Below the pieces are notes generated by a model. It saw only the letters and a program-made list of their open reading frames with translations, was not told where the DNA came from and ran no database searches. The position numbers and the translations under genes were made by a program. Of a stretch of DNA of 64,000 nucleotides, positions 34,145 to 43,616 are shown one piece after another. Numbering within the stretch: position 1 is the first letter of the stretch; every line of letters starts with the position of its first letter. The DNA comes from Pseudomonadota bacterium (GTDB lineage: Bacteria > Pseudomonadota > Gammaproteobacteria > Burkholderiales > Burkholderiaceae_B), in NCBI GenBank assembly GCA_023439305.1, contig JAEXOO010000039.1:90719-154718 (forward strand), written 5' to 3'.

Positions 34145-34212
34145 GGATGAGGGGCGGAGGTTGGGGTGGCGGCAGGCTGCGCCTGGCAGGTGTTTGTGTC
34201 GTTCTGTGCGCC

Positions 34213-34239
34213 ATTATACGTAAAGAAATGTTTTGTCAC
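34213..34239 (-). promoter_or_regulatory. Candidate sigma70 promoter for the diguanylate cyclase
   Basis: On the minus strand a perfect -10 box TATAAT lies at 34218-34213, with GTGACA at 34239-34234 as -35. The 15-base spacer is shorter than ideal. It would start transcription about 60 bases before the gene. Confidence 0.45.
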
Positions 34240-34407
34240 TGCCTGGGCGTCCGCAGGACGGGGAGGGCGTACAGGCGAGCGCCGACCGCAGGGTGCAACG
34301 TGTAAGATGGAACATGGCATATGTCATTGTCCATTTACAACAGACACTTAGCAGGCCTTGCAGATTGGCGGCGTCAGGCCCGTGTCCTATTTTGTGGAGA
34401 TCCCGAT

Positions 34408-37161
34408 ATGAAAAGCGTAGATAGTTTTCAGTCATTGGACCATCTGGACGTCGGCGGCGAGCGCTACGAGTACTATCGCCTGGATGCGGTGCGCGGGGAT
34501 GGGCTGGATGTGGCCGGTCTGCCGTACGGTCTGAAGATTCTGCTTGAAAACCTGCTGCGCACGGAAGACGGGGGCGATGTCACGGCAGACGATATCCGCG
34601 CACTGGCAGCCTGGGACCCCGCTGCCGAGCCGGATCGGGAAATCGCCTTTACGCCGGCCCGTGTCGTGCTGCAGGATTTCACCGGCGTGCCGGCGGTGGT
34701 CGATCTGGCCGCCATGCGCGAGGCCATGCAGGCCCTGGGCGGCGATCCCCAGAAGATCAATCCCTTGGCGCCCGTCGAGCTGGTCATCGACCACTCGGTC
34801 ATTGTGGATGACTTCGGCAGCCCCGGCTCTTTCCAGCGCAACGTGGAAATCGAGTACGGCCGCAATATGGAGCGTTATCAGTTCCTGCGCTGGGGGCAGA
34901 GCGCCTTCGACAATTTCAAAGTCGTGCCTCCCGGCACGGGGATCGTGCATCAGGTGAATCTGGAGCACCTGGCCCGTGTCGTGTTCACGCGCAACAACGA
35001 AGGCCGCATGCTGGCTTATCCCGATACCTGTGTAGGGACGGACTCCCACACCCCCATGGTGAATGGCCTGGGCGTGGTGGCCTGGGGGGTAGGGGGCATC
35101 GAAGCCGAAGCCGCCATGTTGGGCCAGCCTATTTCCATGCTGATTCCGCGGGTGGTGGGTTTCAAGCTGACGGGTCAGATGCCCGAAGGCACCACGGCCA
35201 CCGATCTGGTGCTGACCATTACCGACATGCTGCGCCGTCATGGCGTGGTGGGCAAGTTCGTGGAATTTTATGGGCCGGGCGTCAGCGCCGTCCCGCTGGC
35301 CAATCGCGCCACCATTGGTAATATGAGCCCGGAGTACGGCTCGACCATTTCCATGTTCCCTATCGACGAGGAAACCCTGCGCTACATGAAGCTGACGGGT
35401 CGCTCGGACGAGCAGATCGCGCTGGTGCAAGCCTATGCCCAGGCGCAGGGCCTGTGGCACGACCCGAATCACGAACCACGTTATTCCGAGCGCCTGGAGC
35501 TGGATCTGTCCACAGTGGTGCCGTCCATTGCCGGTCCCAAGCGGCCGCAGGACCGCATTGTGCTGTCTTCGTCCAAGCAGTCTTTCCGCCAGGCGCTGAC
35601 CGGCCTGCTGGGCGATACGGCGGCCAGTTATGACGAGGCCGTGGAAGAAAGCTTTCCCGCTTCCGACGTGCCCTCGCACGAGCCGCCTGCGCGGCGCAGC
35701 AACAGCATTCAGTTCACGCTGGCCGACGGCAGTCAGTGCGAGCTGGACAACGGCTCTGTCGTCATCGCCGCCATCACCTCGTGCACCAACACGTCCAACC
35801 CCAGCGTCATGCTGGCGGCGGCCTTGCTCGCCAAGAAGGCGGTGGAAAAAGGTCTGAACCGCAAGCCGTGGGTCAAGACCAGCCTGGCGCCGGGATCGCG
35901 TGTGGTCACCGATTATTACGAACGCGCCGGTCTGACGCCGTACTTGAACAAATTGGGCTTTGACCTGGTGGGCTACGGCTGCACGACATGTATCGGCAAC
36001 TCGGGCCCCTTGATTCCCGAAGTCAGCCAAGCCGTCAACCAGAACGACCTGGCGGTGGTGTCGGTGCTGTCGGGCAATCGTAACTTCGAGGGCCGCATTC
36101 ATCCCGAAGTGAAGATGAACTACCTGATGTCGCCGCCGCTGGTGGTGGCTTATGCGCTGGCCGGCACCATGGACATCGATCTGTACAAAGAGCCGTTGGG
36201 CAAGGACTCAGATGGGCAGGATGTATTCTTGAAAGACATCTGGCCTTCTGAGGCCGAAGTGCAGGCCACCATCGGCCAGGCCATTGCGGCGGATATGTAC
36301 CGCGACGGTTATGCGGATGTCTTTGCCGGCGACCAGCGCTGGCAGTCGCTGCCCACACCCAAGGGCGATCTGTTCCACTGGCAGGACAGCTCCACTTATG
36401 TGCGCAAGCCGCCGTATTTCATCGACCTGCAGCGTGATCCCAGCCCGGTCACGGATATCCACGGCGCTCGCGTGCTGGCCAAGCTGGGCGATTCGGTCAC
36501 GACCGATCACATCAGCCCGGCGGGCGCGATTTCGCGTACTTCGCCTGCGGCGACCTACTTGATGGGGCATGACGTGGAGCAGCCGGACTTCAATTCCTAC
36601 GGGTCGCGGCGGGGCAACCACGAGGTCATGATTCGCGGCACCTTCGCCAATGTGCGCCTGCGCAACCAGTTGGCTCCCGGTACGGAAGGCGGCTACACGC
36701 GCGACTTCACCCAGGACGGCGCGCCTGTGGCGACCATCTATGACGCCTCGCGCAATTATCTGGCCACCGGCACGCCGCTGGTCATTCTGGCGGGCAAGGA
36801 ATACGGCTCGGGTTCATCACGCGACTGGGCCGCCAAAGGCACGGTGTTGCTGGGCGTGCGCGCTGTCATCGCCGAATCCTACGAACGCATCCATCGCAGC
36901 AATTTGCTGGGCATGGGCGTGTTGCCGCTGCAATTTCCCGACGGTGAAAATGCCCAGACTCTGGGCCTGGCGGGCGACGAGGTCTTTGATATCGTGGGCA
37001 TTACCGCCTTGAACCAGGGTCAGATTCCCGAAACCGTCATGGTGCGCGCCGGCGACATCCAGTTCGAGGCCCATGTACGCATCGATACCCCGAGCGAAGC
37101 GCATTACTACCGCCATGGTGGCATCATGCAGTATGTCTTGCGGGGGCTGCTGAAATCCTGA
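34408..37161 (+). CDS. acnA: Aconitate hydratase A
   Basis: 917-residue [4Fe-4S] enzyme of the TCA cycle interconverting citrate and isocitrate. Cluster cysteines are Cys459 ([10 protein letters not shown]), Cys525 and Cys528 ([13 protein letters not shown]). Substrate-site segments include [15 protein letters not shown] and [13 protein letters not shown]. The start at 34408 follows a GTGGAGA ribosome site. It is about 25 residues longer than the 891-residue E. coli AcnA, mostly from a segment at about 405-430 containing [11 protein letters not shown] just before the first cluster cysteine. A terminator-like hairpin follows the gene. Confidence 0.97.
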   Translation: MKSVDSFQSLDHLDVGGERYEYYRLDAVRGDGLDVAGLPYGLKILLENLLRTEDGGDVTADDIRALAAWDPAAEPDREIAFTPARVVLQDFTGVPAVVDLAAMREAMQALGGDPQKINPLAPVELVIDHSVIVDDFGSPGSFQRNVEIEYGRNMERYQFLRWGQSAFDNFKVVPPGTGIVHQVNLEHLARVVFTRNNEGRMLAYPDTCVGTDSHTPMVNGLGVVAWGVGGIEAEAAMLGQPISMLIPRVVGFKLTGQMPEGTTATDLVLTITDMLRRHGVVGKFVEFYGPGVSAVPLANRATIGNMSPEYGSTISMFPIDEETLRYMKLTGRSDEQIALVQAYAQAQGLWHDPNHEPRYSERLELDLSTVVPSIAGPKRPQDRIVLSSSKQSFRQALTGLLGDTAASYDEAVEESFPASDVPSHEPPARRSNSIQFTLADGSQCELDNGSVVIAAITSCTNTSNPSVMLAAALLAKKAVEKGLNRKPWVKTSLAPGSRVVTDYYERAGLTPYLNKLGFDLVGYGCTTCIGNSGPLIPEVSQAVNQNDLAVVSVLSGNRNFEGRIHPEVKMNYLMSPPLVVAYALAGTMDIDLYKEPLGKDSDGQDVFLKDIWPSEAEVQATIGQAIAADMYRDGYADVFAGDQRWQSLPTPKGDLFHWQDSSTYVRKPPYFIDLQRDPSPVTDIHGARVLAKLGDSVTTDHISPAGAISRTSPAATYLMGHDVEQPDFNSYGSRRGNHEVMIRGTFANVRLRNQLAPGTEGGYTRDFTQDGAPVATIYDASRNYLATGTPLVILAGKEYGSGSSRDWAAKGTVLLGVRAVIAESYERIHRSNLLGMGVLPLQFPDGENAQTLGLAGDEVFDIVGITALNQGQIPETVMVRAGDIQFEAHVRIDTPSEAHYYRHGGIMQYVLRGLLKS

Positions 37162-37182
37162 TACGACCCTGAGCGACAGACT

Positions 37183-37226
37183 CTGCGGGCGGCTCTTCGG
37201 CAACGAAGCGCCGCCCGCAGGCGTTT
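37183..37226 (+). terminator. Terminator-like hairpin after acnA
   Basis: An 11-base-pair GC-rich stem CTGCGGGCGGC / GCCGCCCGCAG encloses a 16-base loop and is followed by GCGTTTTC. The stem is strong and the T tract short. It lies 21 bases past the acnA stop. Confidence 0.6.
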
Positions 37227-37305
37227 TCAGGTACGGAAATTGCGCTTGCCCTTGTGTACTCGCCGGGTTTTTGTAAACTATCTCGACGGCAAGATTTCGC
37301 CTGCA

Positions 37306-37539
37306 TCAGTGGCTCAGTGCCGCTGACACACTTGTACGTCCCTCGCCCTGGCGCATGCGCCGGTCTTTGAGACGCTTCCAGAATTTGTCATGCAATGGCA
37401 TCAAGGTGACATTGCACAGAGGTTCGACCACGGCAGCGACGCCGCCCGTGGCCAGCGAACCCGTGAAGGCATAGGTCACGGCGAAAGCCACTGACATATG
37501 CAGGGCAACCTGGCTGGTCTTGAAGGCGAGAAGAAGCAT
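37306..37539 (-). CDS. DUF2061 family membrane protein
   Basis: 77-residue protein of the DUF2061 family. The family pattern is visible: KTSQVALHMSVAFAVTYAFT, then GSLATGGVAAVVEPLCN and a final HDKFWKRLKDRR. Two short hydrophobic segments suggest membrane insertion. Function is not known. A Fur-type box overlaps the spacer of a possible promoter just upstream (37555-37583), so it may be iron-regulated. It is divergent from the MFS gene at 37676. Confidence 0.8.
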   Translation of the reverse strand: MLLLAFKTSQVALHMSVAFAVTYAFTGSLATGGVAAVVEPLCNVTLMPLHDKFWKRLKDRRMRQGEGRTSVSAALSH

Positions 37540-37554
37540 GATGAATCCACCGAT

Positions 37555-37583
37555 AGTATTTTCTAAATGATAATCACTATCAA
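37555..37583 (-). promoter_or_regulatory. Candidate promoter for the DUF2061 gene, overlapped by the Fur box
   Basis: On the minus strand TTGATA (37583-37578) and AATACT (37560-37555) are separated by 17 bases. Most of the Fur-type palindrome lies inside this promoter, an arrangement typical of repression by occlusion. The -10 box is only a 4/6 match. Confidence 0.45.
37568..37582. promoter_or_regulatory. Fur box
   Basis: TGATAATCACTATCA matches the 7-1-7 Fur consensus TGATAATNATTATCA with a single mismatch. It lies in the divergent region between the DUF2061 gene and the MFS exporter gene, 29 bases upstream of the former and 94 bases upstream of the latter. Confidence 0.75.
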
Positions 37584-37675
37584 TGGCGCGAACCAGTTTG
37601 TATTTTTCATCGAGCTTATCAATTTTGTATATCGGCCCGCCGCGCGAGCGTGCGGGCCGGTTTATTGGATAAAAA

Positions 37676-39085
37676 ATGCAAAGCGCTCAAGAAGCATCCT
37701 GGTCGGAACTGTTGTGGGGCCGCAATGGCCTGCGTTCGCTGGCTCTGGCCGGCGGGGTGGCTGTCCATGCCATCAACGTCTATGTGGCCACCACCATACT
37801 GCCGTCCGTTGTGCAGGACATCGGCGGGCTGGAATACTACGCCTGGAACACGACGCTGTTCGTGGTGGCCTCCATCCTGGGGTCGGCCCTGTCGCCGCAA
37901 ATATTGGACAAGCTGGGCCTGCGACAAGGCTTTCTGCTGTCGCTATTGGTATTTGCCGTGGGCACCACCTTGTGCGCCATAGCCCCTTCCATGCCTTTCC
38001 TGTTGTTCGCCCGCACGCTTCAAGGGCTGGGGGGCGGCCTGTTGCTGGGCCTGAGCTATTCGTCGATCCGGCTGGTGTTCGATGAGCGGCTCTGGCCCAG
38101 GGCCATGGCCCTAGTTTCCAGCATGTGGGGGGTGGCGACGCTTTCGGGGCCGGCCATCGGCGGCATATTTGCCCAAATGGGCGAATGGCGCCTGGCGTTC
38201 TGGAGCGTGCTGCCTTGCGCGGCGGGCCTGGCGCTTCTGGTCTGGACGCAGTTGCGTGATGCGCGTCGTCCGGCGGTCTCCAAGTCGGGTTCTACGCTGG
38301 GCAAAGTGCTGTTGTTGACGGCGTCGGTGCTGGTCATGTCCGCGGGCAGCCTGTCCAGCTCGTGGCTGATCAATCTAGCGGGCGTGGCAGGCGGTGCGGT
38401 GCTGGTGTACATCATGGCGCGGGCGGATCGGGGTTCCAGCAGCCGCTTGTTTCCCCAGGGCACCTATTCAGTGCACACGGCGCTGGGCAGCCTGTATGCA
38501 GGTATCGGTCTGGTCAGCGTGGCCGTTGCCACAGAAATCTTCATTCCTTACTTCCTGCAGATCATCCATCACATGAGCCCGCTTAAGGCCGGTTACCTGA
38601 CGGCGCTGATGTCGGGGGGCTGGACCTTGGGATCCATTGCCAGCTCCAGCCGAGGCCTGAAAACAGCAGACAGACTGATTGTCATCGGTCCCCTGGTGTC
38701 AGGTCTGTCGCTGGCTGCCCTGGGCGTGCTGATCCCCTGGCAGGACCTGGCGAGCGGTCCGGATTATTCCTGGGCGCTGTACCTTGCCTTGCTGGGGGTA
38801 GGAGTAGGAATAGGGCTGGCCTGGCCGCACTTGCTGACGCGGGTCTTTCATTCAGCACCTAAGGGCCAGGAAAACATCGCCTCGGCGGCGATCACGACCT
38901 TGCAGCTGTTCACCATGGCGCTGGGGGCTGCCCTGGCGGGCATCATCACTACCGCAGCGGGGTTTGTGGAGCCGGGTGGAGTGCAGGGCGCGCGCCAGTC
39001 GGCGCAGGTGCTGCTACTGATCTTCGCCCTGGCTCCCGTGCTCGCGGCCCTCTTGTCGGGGCCGGCGCGCAGGGTGCGTCCGTGA
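37676..39085 (+). CDS. MFS exporter (DHA2/EmrB type), probably iron-regulated
   Basis: 469-residue major facilitator with about 12-14 hydrophobic segments. Motifs: ATTILPSVVQDIGG in helix I, ARTLQGLGGGLLLGLSYSS and VSSMWGVATLSGPAIGGIF (a motif C-type antiporter signature). DHA2 proteins export drugs or siderophores. A near-perfect Fur box upstream suggests a link with iron, by analogy with the Fur-regulated siderophore exporter AlcS of Bordetella, but no siderophore synthesis gene is in the window. Its end shares a palindrome with the convergent aldo/keto reductase gene. Confidence 0.88.
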   Translation: MQSAQEASWSELLWGRNGLRSLALAGGVAVHAINVYVATTILPSVVQDIGGLEYYAWNTTLFVVASILGSALSPQILDKLGLRQGFLLSLLVFAVGTTLCAIAPSMPFLLFARTLQGLGGGLLLGLSYSSIRLVFDERLWPRAMALVSSMWGVATLSGPAIGGIFAQMGEWRLAFWSVLPCAAGLALLVWTQLRDARRPAVSKSGSTLGKVLLLTASVLVMSAGSLSSSWLINLAGVAGGAVLVYIMARADRGSSSRLFPQGTYSVHTALGSLYAGIGLVSVAVATEIFIPYFLQIIHHMSPLKAGYLTALMSGGWTLGSIASSSRGLKTADRLIVIGPLVSGLSLAALGVLIPWQDLASGPDYSWALYLALLGVGVGIGLAWPHLLTRVFHSAPKGQENIASAAITTLQLFTMALGAALAGIITTAAGFVEPGGVQGARQSAQVLLLIFALAPVLAALLSGPARRVRP

Positions 39086-39090
39086 TGCGT

Positions 39091-39108
39091 GCCGCCTGAT
39101 CAGGCGGC
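39091..39108. terminator. Shared palindrome between convergent genes
   Basis: A perfect 18-base palindrome GCCGCCTGATCAGGCGGC covers the junction of the convergent MFS and aldo/keto reductase genes and includes the stop codon of the latter. There is no good T tract on either side, so termination efficiency is uncertain. Confidence 0.5.
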
Positions 39109-39945
39109 CTTGGGCAGGCGAAACAGCTCGGGGTCCGGGCCCAGCCGGCCGCCGGCCTGATCCAGCGCGGCGATATCCGCCATGTCCTGCGGGCTCAGCT
39201 CAAAGCTGAAAATATCGAAATTTTCGCGTTGATGTTCGGGCGAATTCGACTTGGTGATGACCATATTGCCCAGTTGGATCTGCCAGCGCAGCACGATCTG
39301 GGCGAGCGAGCGGCCATGCTCCTGGGCGATGCGCTGCAACACAGGGTTGTCCCACAGCGTACCCAGACCCAGCGGACTCCACGCCTGAGTCTGCATGGCG
39401 TGATCCTGATGGTACTGGCGCAGTTCCGCCTGCTGGAAGCCTGGGTGCAGTTCGATCTGGTTCAGCACCGGCAGCACGCCCGTCTTGTCCAGCAGGGTTT
39501 GCAGGTGGTGAGTCTGGAAATTGCATACCCCGATGGACTTGATCAAGCCTTCGTTGCGCAGGTTGATGAGCATTTCCCAGGATTGCACATACTGGCGGTT
39601 CTTGGGGACGGGCCAGTGGATCAGGTACAGGTCCACATAGTCCAGCTGCATCTTGTCCAGGCTTTCCTTGAATGCCTTCTGGGTGTTTTCGTGGCCGTGC
39701 ATGTCATTCCACAGCTTGGTGGTCACGAATAGTTCGTCGCGGCGCAGGCCGCTTTGGCGGATGCCCTGGCCGACTTCGGCTTCGTTGCCGTAGATGGCGG
39801 CCGTGTCGATCAGGCGGTACCCTGTTTCGATGGCGCTGCACACCACATCGGCGGTGCGGGCGGGTTCGACCTGCCAGACGCCCAGACCCAGTTGCGGGGC
39901 GGTGTTGCCGTCGTGGAAGGTGATGGTAGGTGGTGTAGTGGACAT
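39100..39945 (-). CDS. Aldo/keto reductase (2,5-diketo-gluconate reductase type)
   Basis: 281-residue NADPH-dependent AKR with a TIM-barrel. The catalytic tetrad is visible: Asp in RLIDTAAIYGNE with Tyr in the same segment, Lys in FVTTKLWND, and His in YLIHWPVPK. The C-terminal cofactor segment is VITKSNSPEHQRENFDIF. Members reduce small aldehydes and ketones including methylglyoxal. The start at 39945 has an AGGAG ribosome site. It is divergent from panB. Confidence 0.93.
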   Translation of the reverse strand: MSTTPPTITFHDGNTAPQLGLGVWQVEPARTADVVCSAIETGYRLIDTAAIYGNEAEVGQGIRQSGLRRDELFVTTKLWNDMHGHENTQKAFKESLDKMQLDYVDLYLIHWPVPKNRQYVQSWEMLINLRNEGLIKSIGVCNFQTHHLQTLLDKTGVLPVLNQIELHPGFQQAELRQYHQDHAMQTQAWSPLGLGTLWDNPVLQRIAQEHGRSLAQIVLRWQIQLGNMVITKSNSPEHQRENFDIFSFELSPQDMADIAALDQAGGRLGPDPELFRLPKAA

Positions 39946-40238
39946 AGGTTTCTCCTAGGTTTCTGCGGGGCAGACCGGGTGGCGGACAACCGGCGCGAAT
40001 GCCGCGCGGCGAGGCCCTGCGTGGTCGATACGGCAGACCGCGCTGGTACTTAAAGCTTAAAAAAACGAGAATCCGCAAGGGATGGGCACACGGAACTTGT
40101 GTGCGGGCAGGAAGTTGGCTTATTGTTTTTTTTCCTGCGGCGATTATATAGGCGCAGTGTTAATTTTTTCTTAACGTTTTGCAATTTGCATCATTCATAT
40201 TCCCATATTTCGATAAATGGGGCTAAGTTGGAGTAAGT
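39946..40238. other. Divergent intergenic region, aldo/keto reductase / panB
   Basis: About 293 bases without a gene. It holds the promoters of the two divergent genes. Visible structure: a CACAC/GTGTG inverted repeat with a seven-base spacer near 40087-40105, a GCAGGAA/TTCCTGC inverted repeat at 40109-40139, and an AT-rich stretch at 40140-40220 before panB. None can be tied to a named regulator. Confidence 0.45.
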
Positions 40239-41060
40239 ATGAGCGTACACAGCACCCAGGCGCGCTTGAGCGTCCCTGCCTTGATGGCTTACAAGGGCAA
40301 GCAAAAGATCGCCTCGCTGACCGCCTACATCGCGCCTATTGCGCGCATGCTGGACGAGCATATGGACATGATCCTGGTGGGCGATTCCACGGCCATGGTG
40401 GGCTATGCCATGCCGGATACGCTCAGTATCACGGTGGACATGATGGCGGCGCACGCGGCAGCCGTCGTTCGCGCTACGCAGCATGCCTGCATCGTCGTGG
40501 ACATGCCATTTGGCAGCTATCAGGAATCGCCGCAGCAGGCCTTCGCCAACGCATCGCGCATGTTGGCCATCAGCGGCGCCCAGGCGGTCAAGCTGGAAGG
40601 CGGCCAGGTCATGGCCGATACCACGCGCTTTCTGGTGGAGCGCGGCGTTCCGGTGCTGGCCCATGTCGGCCTGATGCCTCAGTATGTGAACACCATGGGC
40701 GGCTACAAGGCCCAGGGCATGAATGACGCAGCCGCCCAGCGCGTACTGGAAGACGCGGTGGCGCACGCCCAGGAGGGCGCCTGGGGCGTTGTGCTGGAAG
40801 GCGTGGCCGAAAGCCTGGGCCGTCGCATTACGGAATCCATCGGCATCCCCACCATCGGCATCGGCGCATCTCCGGCCTGCGACGGCCAGGTGCTGGTGAC
40901 CGAAGACATTCTGGGTCTGACCCACGGCAAGATTCCAAAATTTGCCAAACCCTATGCCGACGTGGGTGCACTGATTTCCCAGGCCGCAGGGCAGTACGCC
41001 GCTGAGGTGCGTGATGGATCTTTTCCGACCTTGGAGCATTGTTTCGGAGTTAAACGCTAG
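40239..41060 (+). CDS. panB: 3-methyl-2-oxobutanoate hydroxymethyltransferase
   Basis: 273-residue first enzyme of pantothenate synthesis, adding a hydroxymethyl group to alpha-ketoisovalerate. Family blocks: LVGDSTAMVGYAMPDT, VDMPFGSYQESPQQA, KLEGGQ, VPVLAHVGLMPQ, and IGIGASPACDGQVLV near the C-terminus. Length is normal. panC and panD are not adjacent. Confidence 0.96.
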   Translation: MSVHSTQARLSVPALMAYKGKQKIASLTAYIAPIARMLDEHMDMILVGDSTAMVGYAMPDTLSITVDMMAAHAAAVVRATQHACIVVDMPFGSYQESPQQAFANASRMLAISGAQAVKLEGGQVMADTTRFLVERGVPVLAHVGLMPQYVNTMGGYKAQGMNDAAAQRVLEDAVAHAQEGAWGVVLEGVAESLGRRITESIGIPTIGIGASPACDGQVLVTEDILGLTHGKIPKFAKPYADVGALISQAAGQYAAEVRDGSFPTLEHCFGVKR

Positions 41061-41070
41061 TACGTTAAAC

Positions 41071-41087
41071 TATTCCGTATTAGAATA
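41071..41087. promoter_or_regulatory. LysR-type box (TATTC-N7-GAATA)
   Basis: A perfect inverted repeat TATTC / GAATA with a seven-base spacer contains the T-N11-A core of LysR-type binding sites. It lies 38 bases before the start of a lysR gene, where autoregulatory sites are usual. Confidence 0.45.
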
Positions 41088-41124
41088 TTCCATGTCAATA
41101 AATGCGGTATTCACATAGAACGAC

Positions 41125-42090
41125 ATGGAAATCCGACAGCTAGAGGCCTTCGCGGCCGTGATGTCCGCTGGCAGCGTCACCGCTGCCGGTCGCTTGCTGG
41201 ACCGCTCGCAGCCCGTGGTCAGCCGCCAGGTGCAGGAACTGGAGCAGGAGCTGGGCTTCAGATTGTTCACGCGCACGCGTCCCCAGGTCACCCTGACCGA
41301 ACAGGGGCGCGAATTCTATCTGGAAGCGCGCCCGGTGCTGATGAACCTGGAAGTGCTGCAAAGCCGCGCCCTGGAGATCGCGCGCGGCGGCCTGCGCCCT
41401 TTGCGTATCGTAGCGACGCGCGCCTTGTCCATCGGCCTGCTGCCGCAGGTCTTGGGCTTGATGGAGCAGCACGATCCCGCGTTCAAGCAGAAACTGATCA
41501 TCGACACGGTCAATGCCGAAGAGATCGTGCAGGCCATCGACGAAGGTCGCGCCGATCTGGGCGTGACCAGCCTGCCGCTGGACATCGATAGCTGCACCTT
41601 GCATTGGTCAGGACAGAGCCCTTGTCTGTTGGGCATACCTGCCGGACATGCCCTGGCGCAGCAGGAAACCGTGCGCCTGAGCGACATTTCCGGCACACCG
41701 TTGATTGCGGTGCAGAACCGACACCGCTTGCGCCATACCTTGGCCACGGCCTTGCTGCGGGCCAGCCATGACGCCGCTGAAGACATTCGTCATATCGAAG
41801 TCACGTCCTCCCTGGAGGGTCTGGCCCTGGTCAGCCAGGGCGTGGGCGTGGCTTTGATCGATCCCTTTACCGCCCATAGCCTGCCTATGGCCAATGTGGC
41901 GCTGCGTCCCATCGACATCCACGTGCCCTACATGATGGGCGTGGTGTCCCTGAAGTCCCGCGAATTGCGCCCTGATGCAGAGCGTCTGGTCGAGGCCTTG
42001 CGTCAATACGTGCTGCAATGCATCCCGCGTTTTGTCATGGGTGATGCGACGGGCTTACCCAGCACGCACGATCCCTTCGATTCTCTTTGA
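41125..42090 (+). CDS. LysR family transcriptional regulator
   Basis: 321-residue LysR-type regulator. The N-terminal helix-turn-helix is MEIRQLEAFAAVMSAGSVTA followed by RSQPVVSRQVQELEQELG; the effector domain follows from about residue 90. It precedes the flavin monooxygenase, CMD and AhpD genes on the same strand (50 bases before the first), an unusual tandem rather than divergent arrangement, and probably regulates them and itself. Confidence 0.92.
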   Translation: MEIRQLEAFAAVMSAGSVTAAGRLLDRSQPVVSRQVQELEQELGFRLFTRTRPQVTLTEQGREFYLEARPVLMNLEVLQSRALEIARGGLRPLRIVATRALSIGLLPQVLGLMEQHDPAFKQKLIIDTVNAEEIVQAIDEGRADLGVTSLPLDIDSCTLHWSGQSPCLLGIPAGHALAQQETVRLSDISGTPLIAVQNRHRLRHTLATALLRASHDAAEDIRHIEVTSSLEGLALVSQGVGVALIDPFTAHSLPMANVALRPIDIHVPYMMGVVSLKSRELRPDAERLVEALRQYVLQCIPRFVMGDATGLPSTHDPFDSL

Positions 42091-42139
42091 GCCGATTTGT
42101 TTTTTCCGGAAGGGGGCCTTTGAGCCGCCTGTAGACATC

Positions 42140-43576
42140 ATGACAGCAGATTTCCCGATTCCCGATGGCCTGGCTGCGCTGCAGTCGCGTGTATGGCAGG
42201 ATTACGCCTGGCTGGACTTGCCGGCCAAACCCTGGGTGCCCGAGTTCGTCCTGAATGGTCAGACGGTGCTGGATGCCGTAATCGTAGGCGGCGGCATGGC
42301 CGGTCTGGCGCTGGCCAATGCTATGAAGAACCTGGGCCTGCGCGTGCAGGTATTCGATCAGGCGCCTGTGGGTTTTGAAGGGCCGTGGGCGACCACGGCC
42401 CGCATGGAAACCCTGCGTTCCCCCAAGCAATTGACGGGCCCCGCCCTGGGTTTTCCGGCGCTGACATTCCGCGCCTGGTTTGAAGCCCAGTTCGGTGCGC
42501 AGGCCTGGGAAGAGCTGGACAAGATTCCGCGCCTGCAATGGATGGACTATCTGCGTTGGTACCGCCAAGTCAATAAGATCGACATTGCCAACGAGCATGA
42601 AGTGCAGGACATCGTTCCCGCGGCGGACCATGTGCGTGTGCGGATTCGAAATGCGCAAGGCGAAGCCGATGTGCTGGCACGCCACGTGGTTCTGGCCACC
42701 GGGCGTGCGGGCCTGGGTGGCCCCAGTCTGCCCGGCTGGGCTCAGGCTATTGCGCCGGGCGCGCAGGCGCACTCCTCTGACGTCATGGACTATGCGCAGT
42801 TGCGCGGCAAGCGCGTGGCTGTGATCGGCGCTGGGGCCTCGGCCATGGACAGCGCCGCGACGGCTCTGGAAAACGGCGCCGCCGGCGTGGATCTGCTGAT
42901 CCGCCGCGCTGATATTCCCCGCGTGAACAAGGGCAAGGGATTGGGCAGTCCAGGTGCCGTGCACGGTACGCTGGGTTTGCCGGACGAGTGGAAATGGAAG
43001 ATCCGCCACTACATCGGCGAGCAGCAGGTGCCGCCGCCGCGCGGCAGCATGTTGCGGGTTTCGCGCCATGACAATGCGCGTTTCTATCTGGATGCGGGCG
43101 TGCAGGGTGCGGCCATGGATGGCGACCAGGTGGTGCTGCAGACCAAGCACGGCGAGCGTCGCTACGACTTTGTCATTTTTGCCACCGGTTTCAAGGTCGA
43201 TTGGCGCTCGCGCCCCGAATACCGCACGATCGCGCCGGCCATTCGTGTCTGGGCCGACCGCTTTGCCGAGCCCGCCGGGCAGGAAAGCCAGGAGCTGCGC
43301 GAATCGCCCGACCTGGGTGATCTGTTTGAATTCCAGCCCCGTGTGCCCGGCCAGATGCCGGGCCTGGAGCGTGTGCATTGCTTCTGCTACCCGGCTACGC
43401 TGACTCACGGCCAGGTCTCGGGCGACATTCCAGCCATCAGCGATGGCGCCATGCGCCTGTCACAGGGCCTGTGCCGTCAGTTGTTCGTGGAAGACGTGGA
43501 CACCCATTTCGAGCGTTTGCAGGCCTACGACGAACCGGAAGTCTACGGTGACGAATGGGTTCCGGCGCAGGATTGA
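42140..43576 (+). CDS. FAD/NAD(P)-dependent oxidoreductase, flavin monooxygenase-like
   Basis: 478-residue two-dinucleotide-binding flavoprotein. The FAD motif is VIVGGGMAGLALAN (about 47-60), an ATG-type segment LATGRAG lies near 185-191, and the NAD(P) motif is VAVIGAGASAMDSA (about 226-239). This layout fits group B monooxygenases and related oxidases. The start at 42140 is the first sensible ATG before the conserved region, with only a weak ribosome site. It precedes the CMD/AhpD pair, which may remove a peroxide or act in the same degradation. Confidence 0.85.
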   Translation: MTADFPIPDGLAALQSRVWQDYAWLDLPAKPWVPEFVLNGQTVLDAVIVGGGMAGLALANAMKNLGLRVQVFDQAPVGFEGPWATTARMETLRSPKQLTGPALGFPALTFRAWFEAQFGAQAWEELDKIPRLQWMDYLRWYRQVNKIDIANEHEVQDIVPAADHVRVRIRNAQGEADVLARHVVLATGRAGLGGPSLPGWAQAIAPGAQAHSSDVMDYAQLRGKRVAVIGAGASAMDSAATALENGAAGVDLLIRRADIPRVNKGKGLGSPGAVHGTLGLPDEWKWKIRHYIGEQQVPPPRGSMLRVSRHDNARFYLDAGVQGAAMDGDQVVLQTKHGERRYDFVIFATGFKVDWRSRPEYRTIAPAIRVWADRFAEPAGQESQELRESPDLGDLFEFQPRVPGQMPGLERVHCFCYPATLTHGQVSGDIPAISDGAMRLSQGLCRQLFVEDVDTHFERLQAYDEPEVYGDEWVPAQD

Positions 43577-43616
43577 ACATAACAAGCATGCGGCGCCCGC
43601 CGCCACAGGAGAGACC

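Noticed and set aside
34432..36102. 556-codon minus-strand open frame opposite acnA
   Set aside because: Antisense shadow of acnA with repetitive His/Gly/Gln composition and no conserved motif.
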